Source: Paracoccus jeotgali (GTDB lineage: Bacteria > Pseudomonadota > Alphaproteobacteria > Rhodobacterales > Rhodobacteraceae). Taken from it: a stretch of DNA of 64,000 bases. A model generated the notes under the pieces. It had not been told where the DNA came from. It did no database searches and saw nothing but the letters and a program-made list of their open reading frames with translations. The translations under genes and the position numbers were made by a program. The stretch covers positions 166,501 to 230,500 of the forward strand of contig NZ_CP025583.1 in the NCBI RefSeq assembly GCF_002865605.1, given 5' to 3'. Position 1 is the first letter of the stretch. Every line of letters starts with the position of its first letter. This document shows, in pieces, positions 30,466 through 41,285 of this stretch.

Positions 30466-31962
30466 CTACTCGGCAGCAAAGCCGGGGGCGGTTTCCGAGC
30501 CTTCCTTCATCTCGAATCCGCGCTCGACCTGATCATAGGGCGCCACCGGGTAATCGCCCGAGAAGCAGGCATCGCAATATTGCGGGCAGGAATTCTTGCG
30601 CCCGCCGGCCTCGCCCGCCGCGCGATAAAGCCCGTCCAGCGACACGAACGCCAGGCTGTCGACGCCCATCCAGTCGCGCATCTCTTCCGGCGTCATCCGC
30701 GCCGCCAGCAGCTTGTCGCGGTGGGGCGTGTCGACGCCGTAAAAGCAGGGCCAGGCGGTCGGCGGGCTGGCGATGCGGAAATGCACCTCGCGCGCGCCGG
30801 CATCCAGCACCATGTCCTTGATCTTGAGGCTGGTGGTGCCGCGCACGACCGAATCATCGACCAGCACCACGCGCTTGCCCGCGATCAGCGAGCGGTTCAC
30901 GTTCAGCTTCAGCCGCACGCCCATGTTGCGGATCTGCTCGGTCGGTTCGATGAAGGTGCGGCCGACATACTGGTTGCGGATGATCCCCATGCCATAAGGG
31001 ATGCCGGATTCCTGCGCATAGCCGATGGCCGCGGGCGTGCCCGAATCGGGGACCGGACAGACCAGATCGGCCTCGACCGGGGCCTCGCGTGCCAGTTCCA
31101 CGCCGATCTGGCGGCGGGTTTCATAGACCGAGCGCCCGCCGATGATCGAATCGGGGCGCGAGAAATAGACATGCTCGAAGATGCAGAAGCGGGCATTGCG
31201 CGGCGCAAAGGGCCGGGCGCTTTCGATGCGGCCTTTCGAGATCACCACCATCTCGCCCGGCTCGACCTCGCGCAGAAACTCGGCGCCGATGATGTCCAGC
31301 CCGCAGGTTTCCGACGACAGAGCAAAGGCGCCGTCGCCCAGCTTGCCGATGACCAGCGGACGCACGCCCAGCGGGTCGCGCACGCCGATCAGCTTGGTCC
31401 GGGTCATGGCGATGACGCTGAACGCGCCCTCGACCCGGCGCAGCGCGTCCTTCATCCGCTCGGGGATGTTGCTCTGGATGGAACGCGCCATGAGGTGAAT
31501 GATGCATTCCGAATCGCTGCCGGACTGGAAGATCGAGCCGCGCTCGATCAATTCGCGGCGCAGCGCCTCGGCATTGGTGATGTTGCCGTTATGGGCCACG
31601 GCGCAGCCGCCCATCGCGAACTCGCCGAAGAACGGCTGCACATCGCGGATATGGGGGGATTTCGCGCCGGTGGTGGAATAGCGCACATGGCCGATGGCCA
31701 GCATCCCCGGCAGCGTTTCCATCAGCGATTGCTTGGTGAAATTGTCGCGCACATAGCCGAAGCGATGGGCCGAGTTGAAGCCAAGCTCGGGGTCATAGCT
31801 GACGATCCCGCCCGCTTCTTGCCCGCGATGCTGCAGCGCATGCAGGCCAAGCGCGGTAAAGTTCGCCGCCTCGGAGACGCCGATGACACCGAAGACCCCG
31901 CATTCTTCGTGCAGGCGGTCATCGTCGAATGGATGCGCGAGGAAGGGTTTCATGGCGCTCAC
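30466..31962 (-). CDS. purF: Amidophosphoribosyltransferase
   Basis: A 498-residue enzyme for the first committed step of purine synthesis. A short propeptide precedes the catalytic cysteine C21 (HEECGVFGVIG), exposed by self-cleavage. The PRPP loop is VVLVDDSVVRGTTS. C-terminal cysteines in SCPQYCDACFSG suggest the iron-sulfur form. Encoded after cvpA on the same strand, as is common. Confidence 0.95.
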   Translation of the reverse strand: MSAMKPFLAHPFDDDRLHEECGVFGVIGVSEAANFTALGLHALQHRGQEAGGIVSYDPELGFNSAHRFGYVRDNFTKQSLMETLPGMLAIGHVRYSTTGAKSPHIRDVQPFFGEFAMGGCAVAHNGNITNAEALRRELIERGSIFQSGSDSECIIHLMARSIQSNIPERMKDALRRVEGAFSVIAMTRTKLIGVRDPLGVRPLVIGKLGDGAFALSSETCGLDIIGAEFLREVEPGEMVVISKGRIESARPFAPRNARFCIFEHVYFSRPDSIIGGRSVYETRRQIGVELAREAPVEADLVCPVPDSGTPAAIGYAQESGIPYGMGIIRNQYVGRTFIEPTEQIRNMGVRLKLNVNRSLIAGKRVVLVDDSVVRGTTSLKIKDMVLDAGAREVHFRIASPPTAWPCFYGVDTPHRDKLLAARMTPEEMRDWMGVDSLAFVSLDGLYRAAGEAGGRKNSCPQYCDACFSGDYPVAPYDQVERGFEMKEGSETAPGFAAE

Positions 31963-32078
31963 CTGGGCTCGATGGACTGGGGATCGGTTGCGGGGCTCGA
32001 TCTGGGGGATCGGGCCCTAGATAGGCATTGGCGCGACCAAAGTCACGCCCCCTGACGAACCGATCCGCGTGCTGTGCC

Positions 32079-32741
32079 CTAGTTGGCCGCGGGTGCCGCC
32101 GGGGCGGGCGCGGGCGCGGGGGCCGCTTCGGTGGCCGCCTCGGTGGCTTCTGTGGCTTGCGGCGCGGGCTCTGGCGTGGTCAGCGCGGTGCCGGTGCAGC
32201 CGGACACAAGTTCGTTATAGCGGTTGGTGATCCAGCCCGGCGCGTCCTGCGGGATTTCCGCGTCCAGCTTGCCGGTCATGTTCTTGAACACCTGCGCCGA
32301 GCGGGAATTGTCGACCACCGGCACCGCCGTCGAGGTCATCACCCGGTCATAGACGATGAAGGCAATCGCCACCAGCAGGATGCCGCGGGCGACACCGAAC
32401 AAAAAGCCCATGACCTGATCGACCCCGCCAAGCGCCGAGCGCTGGACCACGGACGAAAACAGCGGCGTGATGATCGAAAACAGCACCAGGGCCAGCGCGA
32501 ACACCGCCGCAAAGGCCGCAATCGTAGCCAATTCGCAGCTTTCGCCCAGAAACTGGTCCAGAACCGGGATCTGCGCGATCATCGGCCGCGCCGTCGCGGC
32601 GAACAGGAAGGCCAGCACGGCCGCCCCGATCCAGCCCAGGATCGCCAGCGATTCGCGCACGAAACCCCGCGCATAGGCGAGGATCGCCGACAGGATGATC
32701 ACCGCCGCCACGACGCCGTCGATAATGGTAAAGCCGTCCAT
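32079..32741 (-). CDS. cvpA: CvpA family membrane protein
   Basis: A 220-residue inner-membrane protein with four hydrophobic helices in the first 150 residues (starting MDGFTIIDGVVAAVIILSA, then RGFVRESLAILGWIGA). A periplasmic or cytoplasmic tail ends in an Ala/Pro/Glu-rich stretch. CvpA proteins are tied genetically to purF and to envelope stress; mechanism unclear. ATG 32741 is chosen because the family starts there. Confidence 0.88.
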   Translation of the reverse strand: MDGFTIIDGVVAAVIILSAILAYARGFVRESLAILGWIGAAVLAFLFAATARPMIAQIPVLDQFLGESCELATIAAFAAVFALALVLFSIITPLFSSVVQRSALGGVDQVMGFLFGVARGILLVAIAFIVYDRVMTSTAVPVVDNSRSAQVFKNMTGKLDAEIPQDAPGWITNRYNELVSGCTGTALTTPEPAPQATEATEAATEAAPAPAPAPAAPAAN

Positions 32742-32782
32742 TCTGCCACCTCTCAGCGGCGATGCTGGCCGCACTGTCCCGT

Positions 32783-34148
<1,366 letters not shown>

Positions 34149-34264
34149 GGTCGCCTTATTGGCAGAGCGAAGGGGGGGCCGGCAAGCGGGCGACTCACGG
34201 CAATGTCGGCTTGCGCTTGACGCGCTTTGCCCCCACACCCTTGGCGCGAGCCACAGGACCGGAC

Positions 34265-35566
34265 ATGCCCAGCCCCAGACCGTTTTCCCGCTATGAATTC
34301 CTGATCGCCTGGCGCTATCTGCGCGCCCGCCGGGCCGAGGGCGGGGTCAGCACCATGACCTGGATCAGCCTGATCGGCATCGCACTGGGGGTGGCCGCGC
34401 TGATCGCCACGCTGGCCGTCCGGGCCGGGTTTCGGGCCGAGTTCGTGGACACGATCCTTGGCGCCAACGCCCATGCCTCGGTCTATCTGTCGGCCACCAG
34501 CTTCACCAACGAGTTGACCGGCGAGGTCTATACCCAGTCCGGCCGGATCGAGGATTACACGGACATGGCCGCCCGGCTGGCGGCCGTCCCCGGCGTCATC
34601 CGCACCGCGCCGGTGGTCAAGGGACAGGTCATGGCCACCGCCGGCGACCGCGCCAACGTGGCCGAGGTGTTCGGCGTCACCCCGCAGGATTTTGCCCGCA
34701 TCCCGCGCATCGTCGACCCCGAAACCTCGGTGGGCGAGATCGACGCCTTCCCTGACGGCATCGCCATCGGCTCTGGCATCGCGCGCGAGCTGGGCGTGGT
34801 CATCGGCGACCGCATCCGCCTGATCTCGCCGCAGGGGGCGCAGACCGCCTTTGGCACGACGCCGCGCGTCAACGCCTATCCGGTCACCTATATCTTCAGC
34901 GCCGGGCGCTATGACATCGACCGCACCCGCATCTATATGCCGCTCCCCGAGGCGCAGTCCTATTTCAACCGCGAGGACGTCGCCGACGAAGTCGAGGTCT
35001 ATGTCGAAGACCCCGAAAACATCGCCGCGCTGACCCTGCCGCTGATGGAAGCCGGCGGCGACCGGGCGCTGATCTGGACCTGGCAGGACAGCTCTGGAAG
35101 CTTTTTGCGCGCGCTGGATATCGAGGATGACGTGATGTTCGTGATCCTGTCGGTGCTGGTGCTGATCGCGACCATGAACATCACCTCGGGGCTGATCATG
35201 CTGGTCAAGAACAAGGGCCGCGACATCGGTATCCTGCGCACCATGGGCCTGACCGAGGGCGCGGTGATGCGCGTCTTCTTCCTGTGCGGGGCCTTCACCG
35301 GCGTCATCGGCACGCTGGCGGGGGTGGCCTTGGGCGTGGTCTTTGCGCTGAATGTCGATCACGTCATGTCGGCGGTGAACATGATCTCGGGCGGAGGGGC
35401 GTGGGACCCCTCGGTCCGGGGCATCTATGAGCTGCCGGCGCGGTTGCGGGGCATCGACATCGCCCGTGCCGTGGGGCTGTCGCTGACGCTCAGCTTTCTG
35501 GTCACCATCTTCCCAGCCCGCCGCGCCGCGCGCATGAACCCGGTCGAGGCGCTGCGTTATGAGTAA
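34265..35566 (+). CDS. lolC: LolC/LolE-type lipoprotein-releasing permease
   Basis: A 433-residue inner-membrane protein of the Lol ABC complex that extracts outer-membrane lipoproteins. One helix near residues 27-50 ([22 protein letters not shown]) is followed by a large periplasmic domain and three C-terminal helices (about 275-415). The tail is [12 protein letters not shown], typical of MacB/LolC permeases. A single LolC/E hybrid (LolF-type) is usual outside enterics. Its end overlaps lolD by 8 bp. Confidence 0.9.
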   Translation: MPSPRPFSRYEFLIAWRYLRARRAEGGVSTMTWISLIGIALGVAALIATLAVRAGFRAEFVDTILGANAHASVYLSATSFTNELTGEVYTQSGRIEDYTDMAARLAAVPGVIRTAPVVKGQVMATAGDRANVAEVFGVTPQDFARIPRIVDPETSVGEIDAFPDGIAIGSGIARELGVVIGDRIRLISPQGAQTAFGTTPRVNAYPVTYIFSAGRYDIDRTRIYMPLPEAQSYFNREDVADEVEVYVEDPENIAALTLPLMEAGGDRALIWTWQDSSGSFLRALDIEDDVMFVILSVLVLIATMNITSGLIMLVKNKGRDIGILRTMGLTEGAVMRVFFLCGAFTGVIGTLAGVALGVVFALNVDHVMSAVNMISGGGAWDPSVRGIYELPARLRGIDIARAVGLSLTLSFLVTIFPARRAARMNPVEALRYE

Positions 35567-36242
35567 TCCGGTCCTGCAACTGAACGCCATCGTCAAGACC
35601 TACAACAAGGGCCAGCCCGGCCAGATCGAGGTGCTGCGCGGGCTGGACCTGCGGCTGGACCGGGGCGAGGTCGTGGCGCTGGTCGCCCCGTCGGGCGCGG
35701 GCAAATCGACGCTGCTGCACATCGCCGGGCTGCTGGACACCCCCGATGCCGGGCAGGTGGTGCTGAACGGCCGCGACATGACCGGCCTTGGCGACCGCGC
35801 CCGCACCGCCGCACGCCGCAACGAGCTGGGCTTTGTCTATCAGTTCCACCATCTGCTGCCGGAATTCACCGCCGCCGAGAACATCGTCCTGCCTCAGCTT
35901 GCCAATGCCGTGCCCGCGCCGCGCGCGCAGGCCCGCGCCGCGGCACTGCTGGACCGGGTCGGGCTGGCCCCGCGCGCCGATCACCGCCCGGCCGAGATGT
36001 CGGGGGGCGAGCAGCAGCGCGTGGCCTTTTGCCGGGCGCTGGCGAACGAACCCTCACTGCTGCTGGCGGACGAGCCGACCGGCAATCTCGACCCCGCCAC
36101 CTCGGACCGGGTGTTCGGCGTGCTGATGGCGCTGGTCCGCGACACCGGCATGTCGGCGCTGATCGCGACGCATAATCTGGAACTCGCCGGGCGCATGGAC
36201 CGGGTCGTGCGGCTGGATGCGGGCCGCGTCGTTACCGCCTGA
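35559..36242 (+). CDS. lolD: Lipoprotein-releasing ABC transporter ATPase LolD
   Basis: A 227-residue ABC ATPase that drives lipoprotein release by LolC. Walker A is [12 protein letters not shown], the signature is [11 protein letters not shown], and Walker B with its glutamate is [12 protein letters not shown]. The Q-loop [17 protein letters not shown] is the LolD type. It overlaps lolC by 8 bp. Confidence 0.93.
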   Translation: MSNPVLQLNAIVKTYNKGQPGQIEVLRGLDLRLDRGEVVALVAPSGAGKSTLLHIAGLLDTPDAGQVVLNGRDMTGLGDRARTAARRNELGFVYQFHHLLPEFTAAENIVLPQLANAVPAPRAQARAAALLDRVGLAPRADHRPAEMSGGEQQRVAFCRALANEPSLLLADEPTGNLDPATSDRVFGVLMALVRDTGMSALIATHNLELAGRMDRVVRLDAGRVVTA

Positions 36243-36318
36243 GATGCGGCCAGATGGGGGCTTTCGCGCCGCCGCCGCTTGCGCCATTCTGCCGCCCACA
36301 GGCAGACAGGGGGCGCAG

Positions 36319-37698
36319 ATGGACAGCCACGCGCAGGCATTCGACGAAATCTGGGCGGTGATCGGGGACCGGCTGTCGACGCGGCAGGCCGACCGCGACC
36401 TGCACGGCCAGTCCGAGACCTGGCACCGCGCCCCGCCCCCCGATGCCGTCGCTTGGCCTGAAACCACTTCCGAGGTCAGCGCGATCCTGGCGATCTGCAA
36501 CCGCCACCGCTGCCCGGTGATCGGCTGGGGCACCGGCACCTCGCTGGAAGGTCACGCGCTGGCCACGCAAGGCGGGCTGGTGCTGGACATGATGCGGATG
36601 AACCGCGTGATCGAGGTCCGGCCCGAGGATCGGCTGGCCGTGGTCCAGCCCGGCGTGACGCGCGAGGCGCTGAACACCGATCTGCGCGCGACGGGGCTGT
36701 TCTTTCCCATCGACCCCGGCGCCAATGCGAGCCTTGGCGGCATGGCCGCGACGCGCGCCTCGGGGACGATGGCGGTGCGCTACGGCACCATGCGCGACGC
36801 GGTTCTCGCGCTAGAGGTCGTGCTGGCCGATGGCCGCGTCATCCGCACCGGCACGCGGGCCGCGAAATCAAGCGCCGGCTATGACCTGACCGCGCTGATG
36901 GTCGGATCGGAAGGGACGCTGGGGATCATCACCGAACTGACCCTGCGCCTGCACGGCCAGCCCGAGGATGTGGCCGCCGCCGTCTGCGCCTTTCGGACGC
37001 TGGACGAGGCCGTGGCCTGCGTCGCCATGACCATGCAGATCGGCATCCCCATGGCCCGGATCGAGTTTCTGGATTCCCTCGCCATGCGCGCGGTGAACCA
37101 GCACGCCGGCAGCGATCATCCCGAACAGCCGCATCTGATGGTCGAGTTCAACGGCGCCCCCGCGACCGTCCGCAGCGATGCCGAGGCTTTCGGCGAGATC
37201 GCCGAGGAATGTGGCGGACAGGGCTTCCGCTGGGCGACCTCGCCCGAGGACCGCAAGCGCCTGTGGGAGGCGCGCCACGCCTCGTACTGGGCGACGCTGA
37301 AGCTGCGTCCGGGCGCGACCGGCGTCGTCACCGATGTCTGCGTGCCGATGTCCGAACTGCCCGCCGCCGTCGCCGCCGCAGCCCGCGACATCGCCGAGGC
37401 AGGCATCGTCGGCACCATCGTCGGCCATGTCGGCGACGGCAATTTCCACTGCCTGCTGCTGATCGACCCTCAGGATGCGGACGAACTGGCCCGCGCCAAG
37501 GCAGTGGCCACCGAGATGTCGCGCCGCGCCCTGCGCGTCGGCGGCACGGTGTCGGGCGAGCACGGCATCGGGCTGGGCAAGCGCGGGTTGATGCAGGAAC
37601 AGCATGGCGAGGGCTGGGCGGTGATGGCGGCGCTGAAACAGGCGCTGGACCCGAACGGGATCCTCAACCCCGGCAAGCTGGTGCCTGACCCTGCGTAA
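36319..37698 (+). CDS. FAD-linked oxidase (GlcD / D-lactate dehydrogenase type)
   Basis: A 459-residue flavoprotein. The N-terminal FAD-binding domain has PVIGWGTGTSLEGHAL, DPGANASLGGMAATRASGT and SSAGYDLTALMVGSEGTLGI. The C-terminal FAD-oxidase domain has VGHVGDGNFHCLLLID and GEHGIGLGKRGLM. Family members oxidise 2-hydroxy acids such as D-lactate or glycolate; no GlcE/GlcF partner is nearby, favouring the single-subunit lactate type. I chose ATG 36319 because a G-rich ribosome site precedes it; frames from 36217 are longer but unlike the family. Confidence 0.88.
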   Translation: MDSHAQAFDEIWAVIGDRLSTRQADRDLHGQSETWHRAPPPDAVAWPETTSEVSAILAICNRHRCPVIGWGTGTSLEGHALATQGGLVLDMMRMNRVIEVRPEDRLAVVQPGVTREALNTDLRATGLFFPIDPGANASLGGMAATRASGTMAVRYGTMRDAVLALEVVLADGRVIRTGTRAAKSSAGYDLTALMVGSEGTLGIITELTLRLHGQPEDVAAAVCAFRTLDEAVACVAMTMQIGIPMARIEFLDSLAMRAVNQHAGSDHPEQPHLMVEFNGAPATVRSDAEAFGEIAEECGGQGFRWATSPEDRKRLWEARHASYWATLKLRPGATGVVTDVCVPMSELPAAVAAAARDIAEAGIVGTIVGHVGDGNFHCLLLIDPQDADELARAKAVATEMSRRALRVGGTVSGEHGIGLGKRGLMQEQHGEGWAVMAALKQALDPNGILNPGKLVPDPA

Positions 37699-37785
37699 GG
37701 TGCGGCGTCCATCGCGTTGAGGCCCAGCGGGAACCCGCCGGCAGGGCCGGGTGTTGGTTCGGTGTCAGTACAGGAAGGATCGACC

Positions 37786-38040
37786 ATGAGCAGCCCCCCC
37801 GACCAGCCCGTCGACAAGCAATCCCGCCGCCACGTCCCGGCCCTGATCGCCATCGCGGTCGCACTGGTGGCCGCGGTCGTTGCATGGCTCTTTTTCGGCG
37901 TGGCCGAGACGGAAGACGTCACGAACGAGACCACCGCGACGCAGGTGGTCCCCGAAGCCGAGACCCCGGCGGCGATCCCCGACACCTCGGTCGAGAACCC
38001 CACCGTCTCCCCCGAACCCGCACCGCCCGCGCCGCAGTAA
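37786..38040 (+). CDS. Small single-helix membrane protein
   Basis: An 84-residue protein: a charged N-terminus (to about 16), one membrane helix (VPALIAIAVALVAAVVAWLFF), and a Thr/Pro/Glu-rich tail. AGGAAGG lies seven bases upstream of the ATG. I do not recognise a family; disordered periplasmic tails of this type are frequent in Rhodobacterales. Confidence 0.65.
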   Translation: MSSPPDQPVDKQSRRHVPALIAIAVALVAAVVAWLFFGVAETEDVTNETTATQVVPEAETPAAIPDTSVENPTVSPEPAPPAPQ

Positions 38041-38338
38041 CGGTTACGGCAGCAGGAGCAAGCGCCCCTCGGCTCGGCCGGGCGGGCGCTTCTGGGTTTG
38101 CGTGAGAGGGGTGAAGGGCGAGGCTTCGTCAGCGGGCGGTCTGACTTCGCCGTCGAGATCGCGCGGGCCGTCTCGGACCGGTGCGGGATCGGCAGACACA
38201 GCGCTGATTGGGAGAGCGAATCATCTTTGTCGCAGCTCAAGCTGGCATCCTGAGTCGTCGTTACGACATCATCCCACGCACAGCCCGAGTGATTGCGGGC
38301 AAATCAGCCAAGCCAAAGCCAATCCGCAGGTGGACCAA
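38041..38338. other. About 300 bp without a supported gene
   Basis: Frames here have no family features, ribosome sites or matching codon use. It separates the small membrane gene from the convergent gntR gene. I see no strong hairpin with a T-run. Confidence 0.4.
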
Positions 38339-39058
38339 TCACTCCGCCGCCCGCAGCGCCAGTTGTTCGGCGAGGGTGCGGTTATCGGTCGCCGGACGGC
38401 TGAAATCCAGCCCGGATTCGAGGTGGCGCAGATGCTCGTCCAGCAGGGCGACAAGGCGTGATTCGTCCCGCGCCTCGATCGCGTCGACGATCGGGCCGTG
38501 CTCGCTTTCGGCGCAGGTCGAGGTGCCGCTCTCGTTATAGAGGCCCAGAATCAGCGTCGTCCGCAGCGTCAATTCGCCCAGAAACCGCTCGAGCACGCGG
38601 TTGCCGGCGATGGTCGCCAGCCGCATGTGAAACGCCCGCGACAGCCGCAGCTCTGCCGGCTTGTCGCCGGTGGAACGCGCCGTGGCTTCCTCGGCAATGG
38701 TCTGACGCATATGCAGGATATCGGCCTCGGTGGCGCGTTCGATCGCGCCGCGGCCAAGCGTCCGCTCGATGGTCCGGCGCGCCTCGAACACCTCGCGCGC
38801 CTCTTGCGGCGAGGGGGTCGCGACAAACGCGCCGCGGTTTGGCCGCAGCTCGACCACATGCTGCGCGGCCAGCGCGGTCAGGGCGCGGCGCACATTGGCG
38901 CGGTGGCACTGGAACAGATCGCTCAGCGCCTGTTCGCCCAGCTTGGTGCCGGCGGGCAGGCGCTGTTCGGCGACGGCGGCCAGGATGGACGCGACGATGG
39001 CGTCCTCGGGAGTGCGCGCCGCCTCGGCCATATCATCTTTCACAGCGATTTCATCCAT
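38339..39058 (-). CDS. GntR family regulator, FCD subfamily
   Basis: A 239-residue repressor. The N-terminal winged helix includes LGEQALSDLFQCHRANVRRALTALAAQHVVELRPNRGAFVA. The C-terminal helical FCD effector domain includes the metal-site pattern with LSRAFHMRLA and EHGPIVDAIEARD. Divergent from the racemase-permease operon, with a 27-bp palindrome between them, so it almost certainly controls that operon in response to a pathway compound. Confidence 0.88.
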   Translation of the reverse strand: MDEIAVKDDMAEAARTPEDAIVASILAAVAEQRLPAGTKLGEQALSDLFQCHRANVRRALTALAAQHVVELRPNRGAFVATPSPQEAREVFEARRTIERTLGRGAIERATEADILHMRQTIAEEATARSTGDKPAELRLSRAFHMRLATIAGNRVLERFLGELTLRTTLILGLYNESGTSTCAESEHGPIVDAIEARDESRLVALLDEHLRHLESGLDFSRPATDNRTLAEQLALRAAE

Positions 39059-39132
39059 CTGTCCAACCTATCCGATCTTTCCGGATCGAGGCAACACGCG
39101 CCACACAAATTGATGCTTGACGTGACGACATA

Positions 39133-39159
39133 TTTTGTCACCAAATATTGGTGACAAAA
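39133..39159. promoter_or_regulatory. 27-bp perfect palindrome, GntR operator
   Basis: The half-site TTTTGTCACCAA (39133-39144) is followed by ATA and its exact complement (39148-39159). It lies between gntR and the racemase gene and ends just before the racemase ribosome site (GGAGG), so a bound repressor would block transcription start or early elongation. Confidence 0.88.
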
Positions 39160-39168
39160 GGAGGCGCC

Positions 39169-39870
39169 ATGGAAATTCTTGTGATCAACCCGAACGCGAC
39201 GGTGTCGATGACCGAAAAGATCGTCGAAAGCGCGCGCCGGGTCGCGGGGCAGGGGACGACGATCATCGCCGCCACCGGCCAGCCCCCGGCACCCGCGAGC
39301 ATCCAGGGCCATCATGACGAGGCGATGGCGGTGCCGGGCCTGCTGGCAAGGCTGCGGCAGGCCGAGGCCGACGGCGTGGACGGCGTCGTGGTCGCCTGCT
39401 TCGACGACCCCGGCATCGGGGCCTGCCGCGAGGTGTTTTCGGGCCCGGTTCTGGGCATCTGCGAGGCCGCGACCAAGGCCGCGACCATGCTTTCGACGTC
39501 ATTTTCCGTCGTCACCACGCTGCCCCGCTCGGTCCCGATCATTGAACAGCTGATCCACGGCTATGGCCTGTCGCATCAATGCCGCCGGGTCCGGTCGGCG
39601 GAAATCGCGGTGCTGGCGCTGGAGGAAGAGGGTTCTGGCGCGCGCGAAAAGGTCCGCAACGAGATCCTGCGCGCGGTCGAGGAGGACCGCTGCGAGGCTG
39701 TCGTGCTGGGCTGCGCGGGCATGGCCGACCTGACCGCATGGCTGACCGAAGAGACGGGCGTGCCGGTGATCGACGGGGTCACCGTCGCCACGCGCATGGT
39801 CGAGGCGCTGATCGGTTGCGGCCTCAAGACCAGCAAGGTGGGCGCCTACGCGCCGCCAATCGAAACCTGA
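39169..39870 (+). CDS. Hydantoin racemase-like Asp/Glu racemase family protein
   Basis: A 233-residue protein of the Asp/Glu/hydantoin racemase family. The two catalytic cysteines are C77 in VVVACFDDPGIGA and C182 in VVLGCAGMADL, close to the positions of the pair known in hydantoin racemases (76/181). The enzyme interconverts D- and L-5-substituted hydantoins or allantoin. GGAGG precedes ATG 39169. It leads an operon with two NCS1 permeases. No hydantoinase or carbamoylase is in the window. Confidence 0.85.
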   Translation: MEILVINPNATVSMTEKIVESARRVAGQGTTIIAATGQPPAPASIQGHHDEAMAVPGLLARLRQAEADGVDGVVVACFDDPGIGACREVFSGPVLGICEAATKAATMLSTSFSVVTTLPRSVPIIEQLIHGYGLSHQCRRVRSAEIAVLALEEEGSGAREKVRNEILRAVEEDRCEAVVLGCAGMADLTAWLTEETGVPVIDGVTVATRMVEALIGCGLKTSKVGAYAPPIET

Positions 39871-39895
39871 TCGCGTGTTCAAGGGAGGAACAGAC

Positions 39896-41251
39896 ATGGC
39901 GATGAGTGCAGAAATCGATACGGTCCACATCGAGACGCTGGACCAGAAGGCCGTCGGTCAGGAAAGTCTGGCGCCGCAGACCGCGCGGATCATGGACCCC
40001 TGGTCCTATTTCTTCGCCTGGCTGGGGGGCTGCGTGTCCATCGGGACCTTCACGGTCGGGTCCGGACTGGTCGGCACGCTGAACCTGTTGCAGACGTTCG
40101 TGGCCATCGCCATCGGCTGCGTGGTCATCGGCGCGGCGCTGATGATCAACGGGCAGGCCGGCCACAAATACGGCATCCCCTTCATGGTGCAGGCGCGCTC
40201 GTCCTTTGGCTTTACCGGCAGCCGCATCCCGGCGCTGGTGCGGTCTGTGCCCGCCATCGTCTGGTTCGGCTTTCAAAGCTGGATCGGCGCCGGCGCGCTG
40301 AACCTCGTTTCCGCGACGCTGTTTGGCTATGACAACATCGTCGTGTTCTTCATCGGCTTCCAGTTCCTGCAGATCGGCCTGTCCGTGCTGGGCTTTCACG
40401 GCATCAAATGGCTCGAGAACATCGGCTCGGTCTTCATCATCTTCTCGCTGATCTACATGTTCTTCAGCGTGCTCAGCAAATATGGCGAGCAGATCTCGAC
40501 CAATCTGGTCAATGTCGAGGGCACCTGGGGCGCGCCGTTCTGGGGGGCGACCATGCTGTTTCTGGGCATCTACAGCACCATGATGCTGAACGTGTCCGAT
40601 TATTCGCGCGAGTTGCGGCGCAGCGTCGGCCCGCTTCGGCAGGTGGTGATCTATGCCAACTCGATCCTGCCGGCGACGCTGTTCATGGGGATGATCGGGC
40701 TGATGGTGTCCTCGGCCACCGGCGAGGTCGATCCGATCCGGGTCTTTTCCAGCGCCGTGGACAACAAGTTTCTGCTGATCACGACGCTGCTGTTCATCGC
40801 CTTCGCGCAGGTGACGACGAACATCCTGAACAACGTCGTCCCGCCCGCCTATGCGCTGATGGACGTGTTCGAGCTGAAATTCCGCACCTCGGCGATCCTG
40901 GTCGGGCTGCTGGCCTTCTGCACCTTCCCCTGGGAGCTGGTGAAGGACGAATCCGCCGCCGGCCTGAGCATCTTCATCCAGACCTATTCCGCCTTTCTCG
41001 GCCCGATCTTCGCGATCCTCGTCGTCGATTACTTCATCCTGCGCCGGCAGCGGCTGGATCTGGACAAGCTCTATGACGCGGACGGGCCGTATCGCGGCGT
41101 GAACTGGGCTGCGGTCATCGCCATGGCCATCGGTGTCGTCGTCGCGCTGATCTTCTCGGGCATCTCCTGGTACGCGAGCCTGATCCCGGCCGGGCTGGCC
41201 TATTGGCTGCTGATGCGCGTCCTGCCCAGTGCCCGCCGCTTTGCCAGCTGA
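39896..41251 (+). CDS. NCS1 family permease (nucleobase/hydantoin type), first copy
   Basis: A 451-residue inner-membrane carrier with 12 helices, related to cytosine permease and Mhp1. Typical segments: FFAWLGGCVSIGTFTVG at helix 1, PFMVQARSSFGFTGSRIPALVRSVPAIVWFGFQSW in helix 3, and NVSDYSRELRR. With a hydantoin racemase upstream, a hydantoin, allantoin or related ureide is the likely cargo. GGAGGAA precedes ATG 39896. Confidence 0.88.
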   Translation: MAMSAEIDTVHIETLDQKAVGQESLAPQTARIMDPWSYFFAWLGGCVSIGTFTVGSGLVGTLNLLQTFVAIAIGCVVIGAALMINGQAGHKYGIPFMVQARSSFGFTGSRIPALVRSVPAIVWFGFQSWIGAGALNLVSATLFGYDNIVVFFIGFQFLQIGLSVLGFHGIKWLENIGSVFIIFSLIYMFFSVLSKYGEQISTNLVNVEGTWGAPFWGATMLFLGIYSTMMLNVSDYSRELRRSVGPLRQVVIYANSILPATLFMGMIGLMVSSATGEVDPIRVFSSAVDNKFLLITTLLFIAFAQVTTNILNNVVPPAYALMDVFELKFRTSAILVGLLAFCTFPWELVKDESAAGLSIFIQTYSAFLGPIFAILVVDYFILRRQRLDLDKLYDADGPYRGVNWAAVIAMAIGVVVALIFSGISWYASLIPAGLAYWLLMRVLPSARRFAS

Positions 41252-41285
41252 TTGCGCCACGCCATCTTCACAGGGAGGAAGACCC

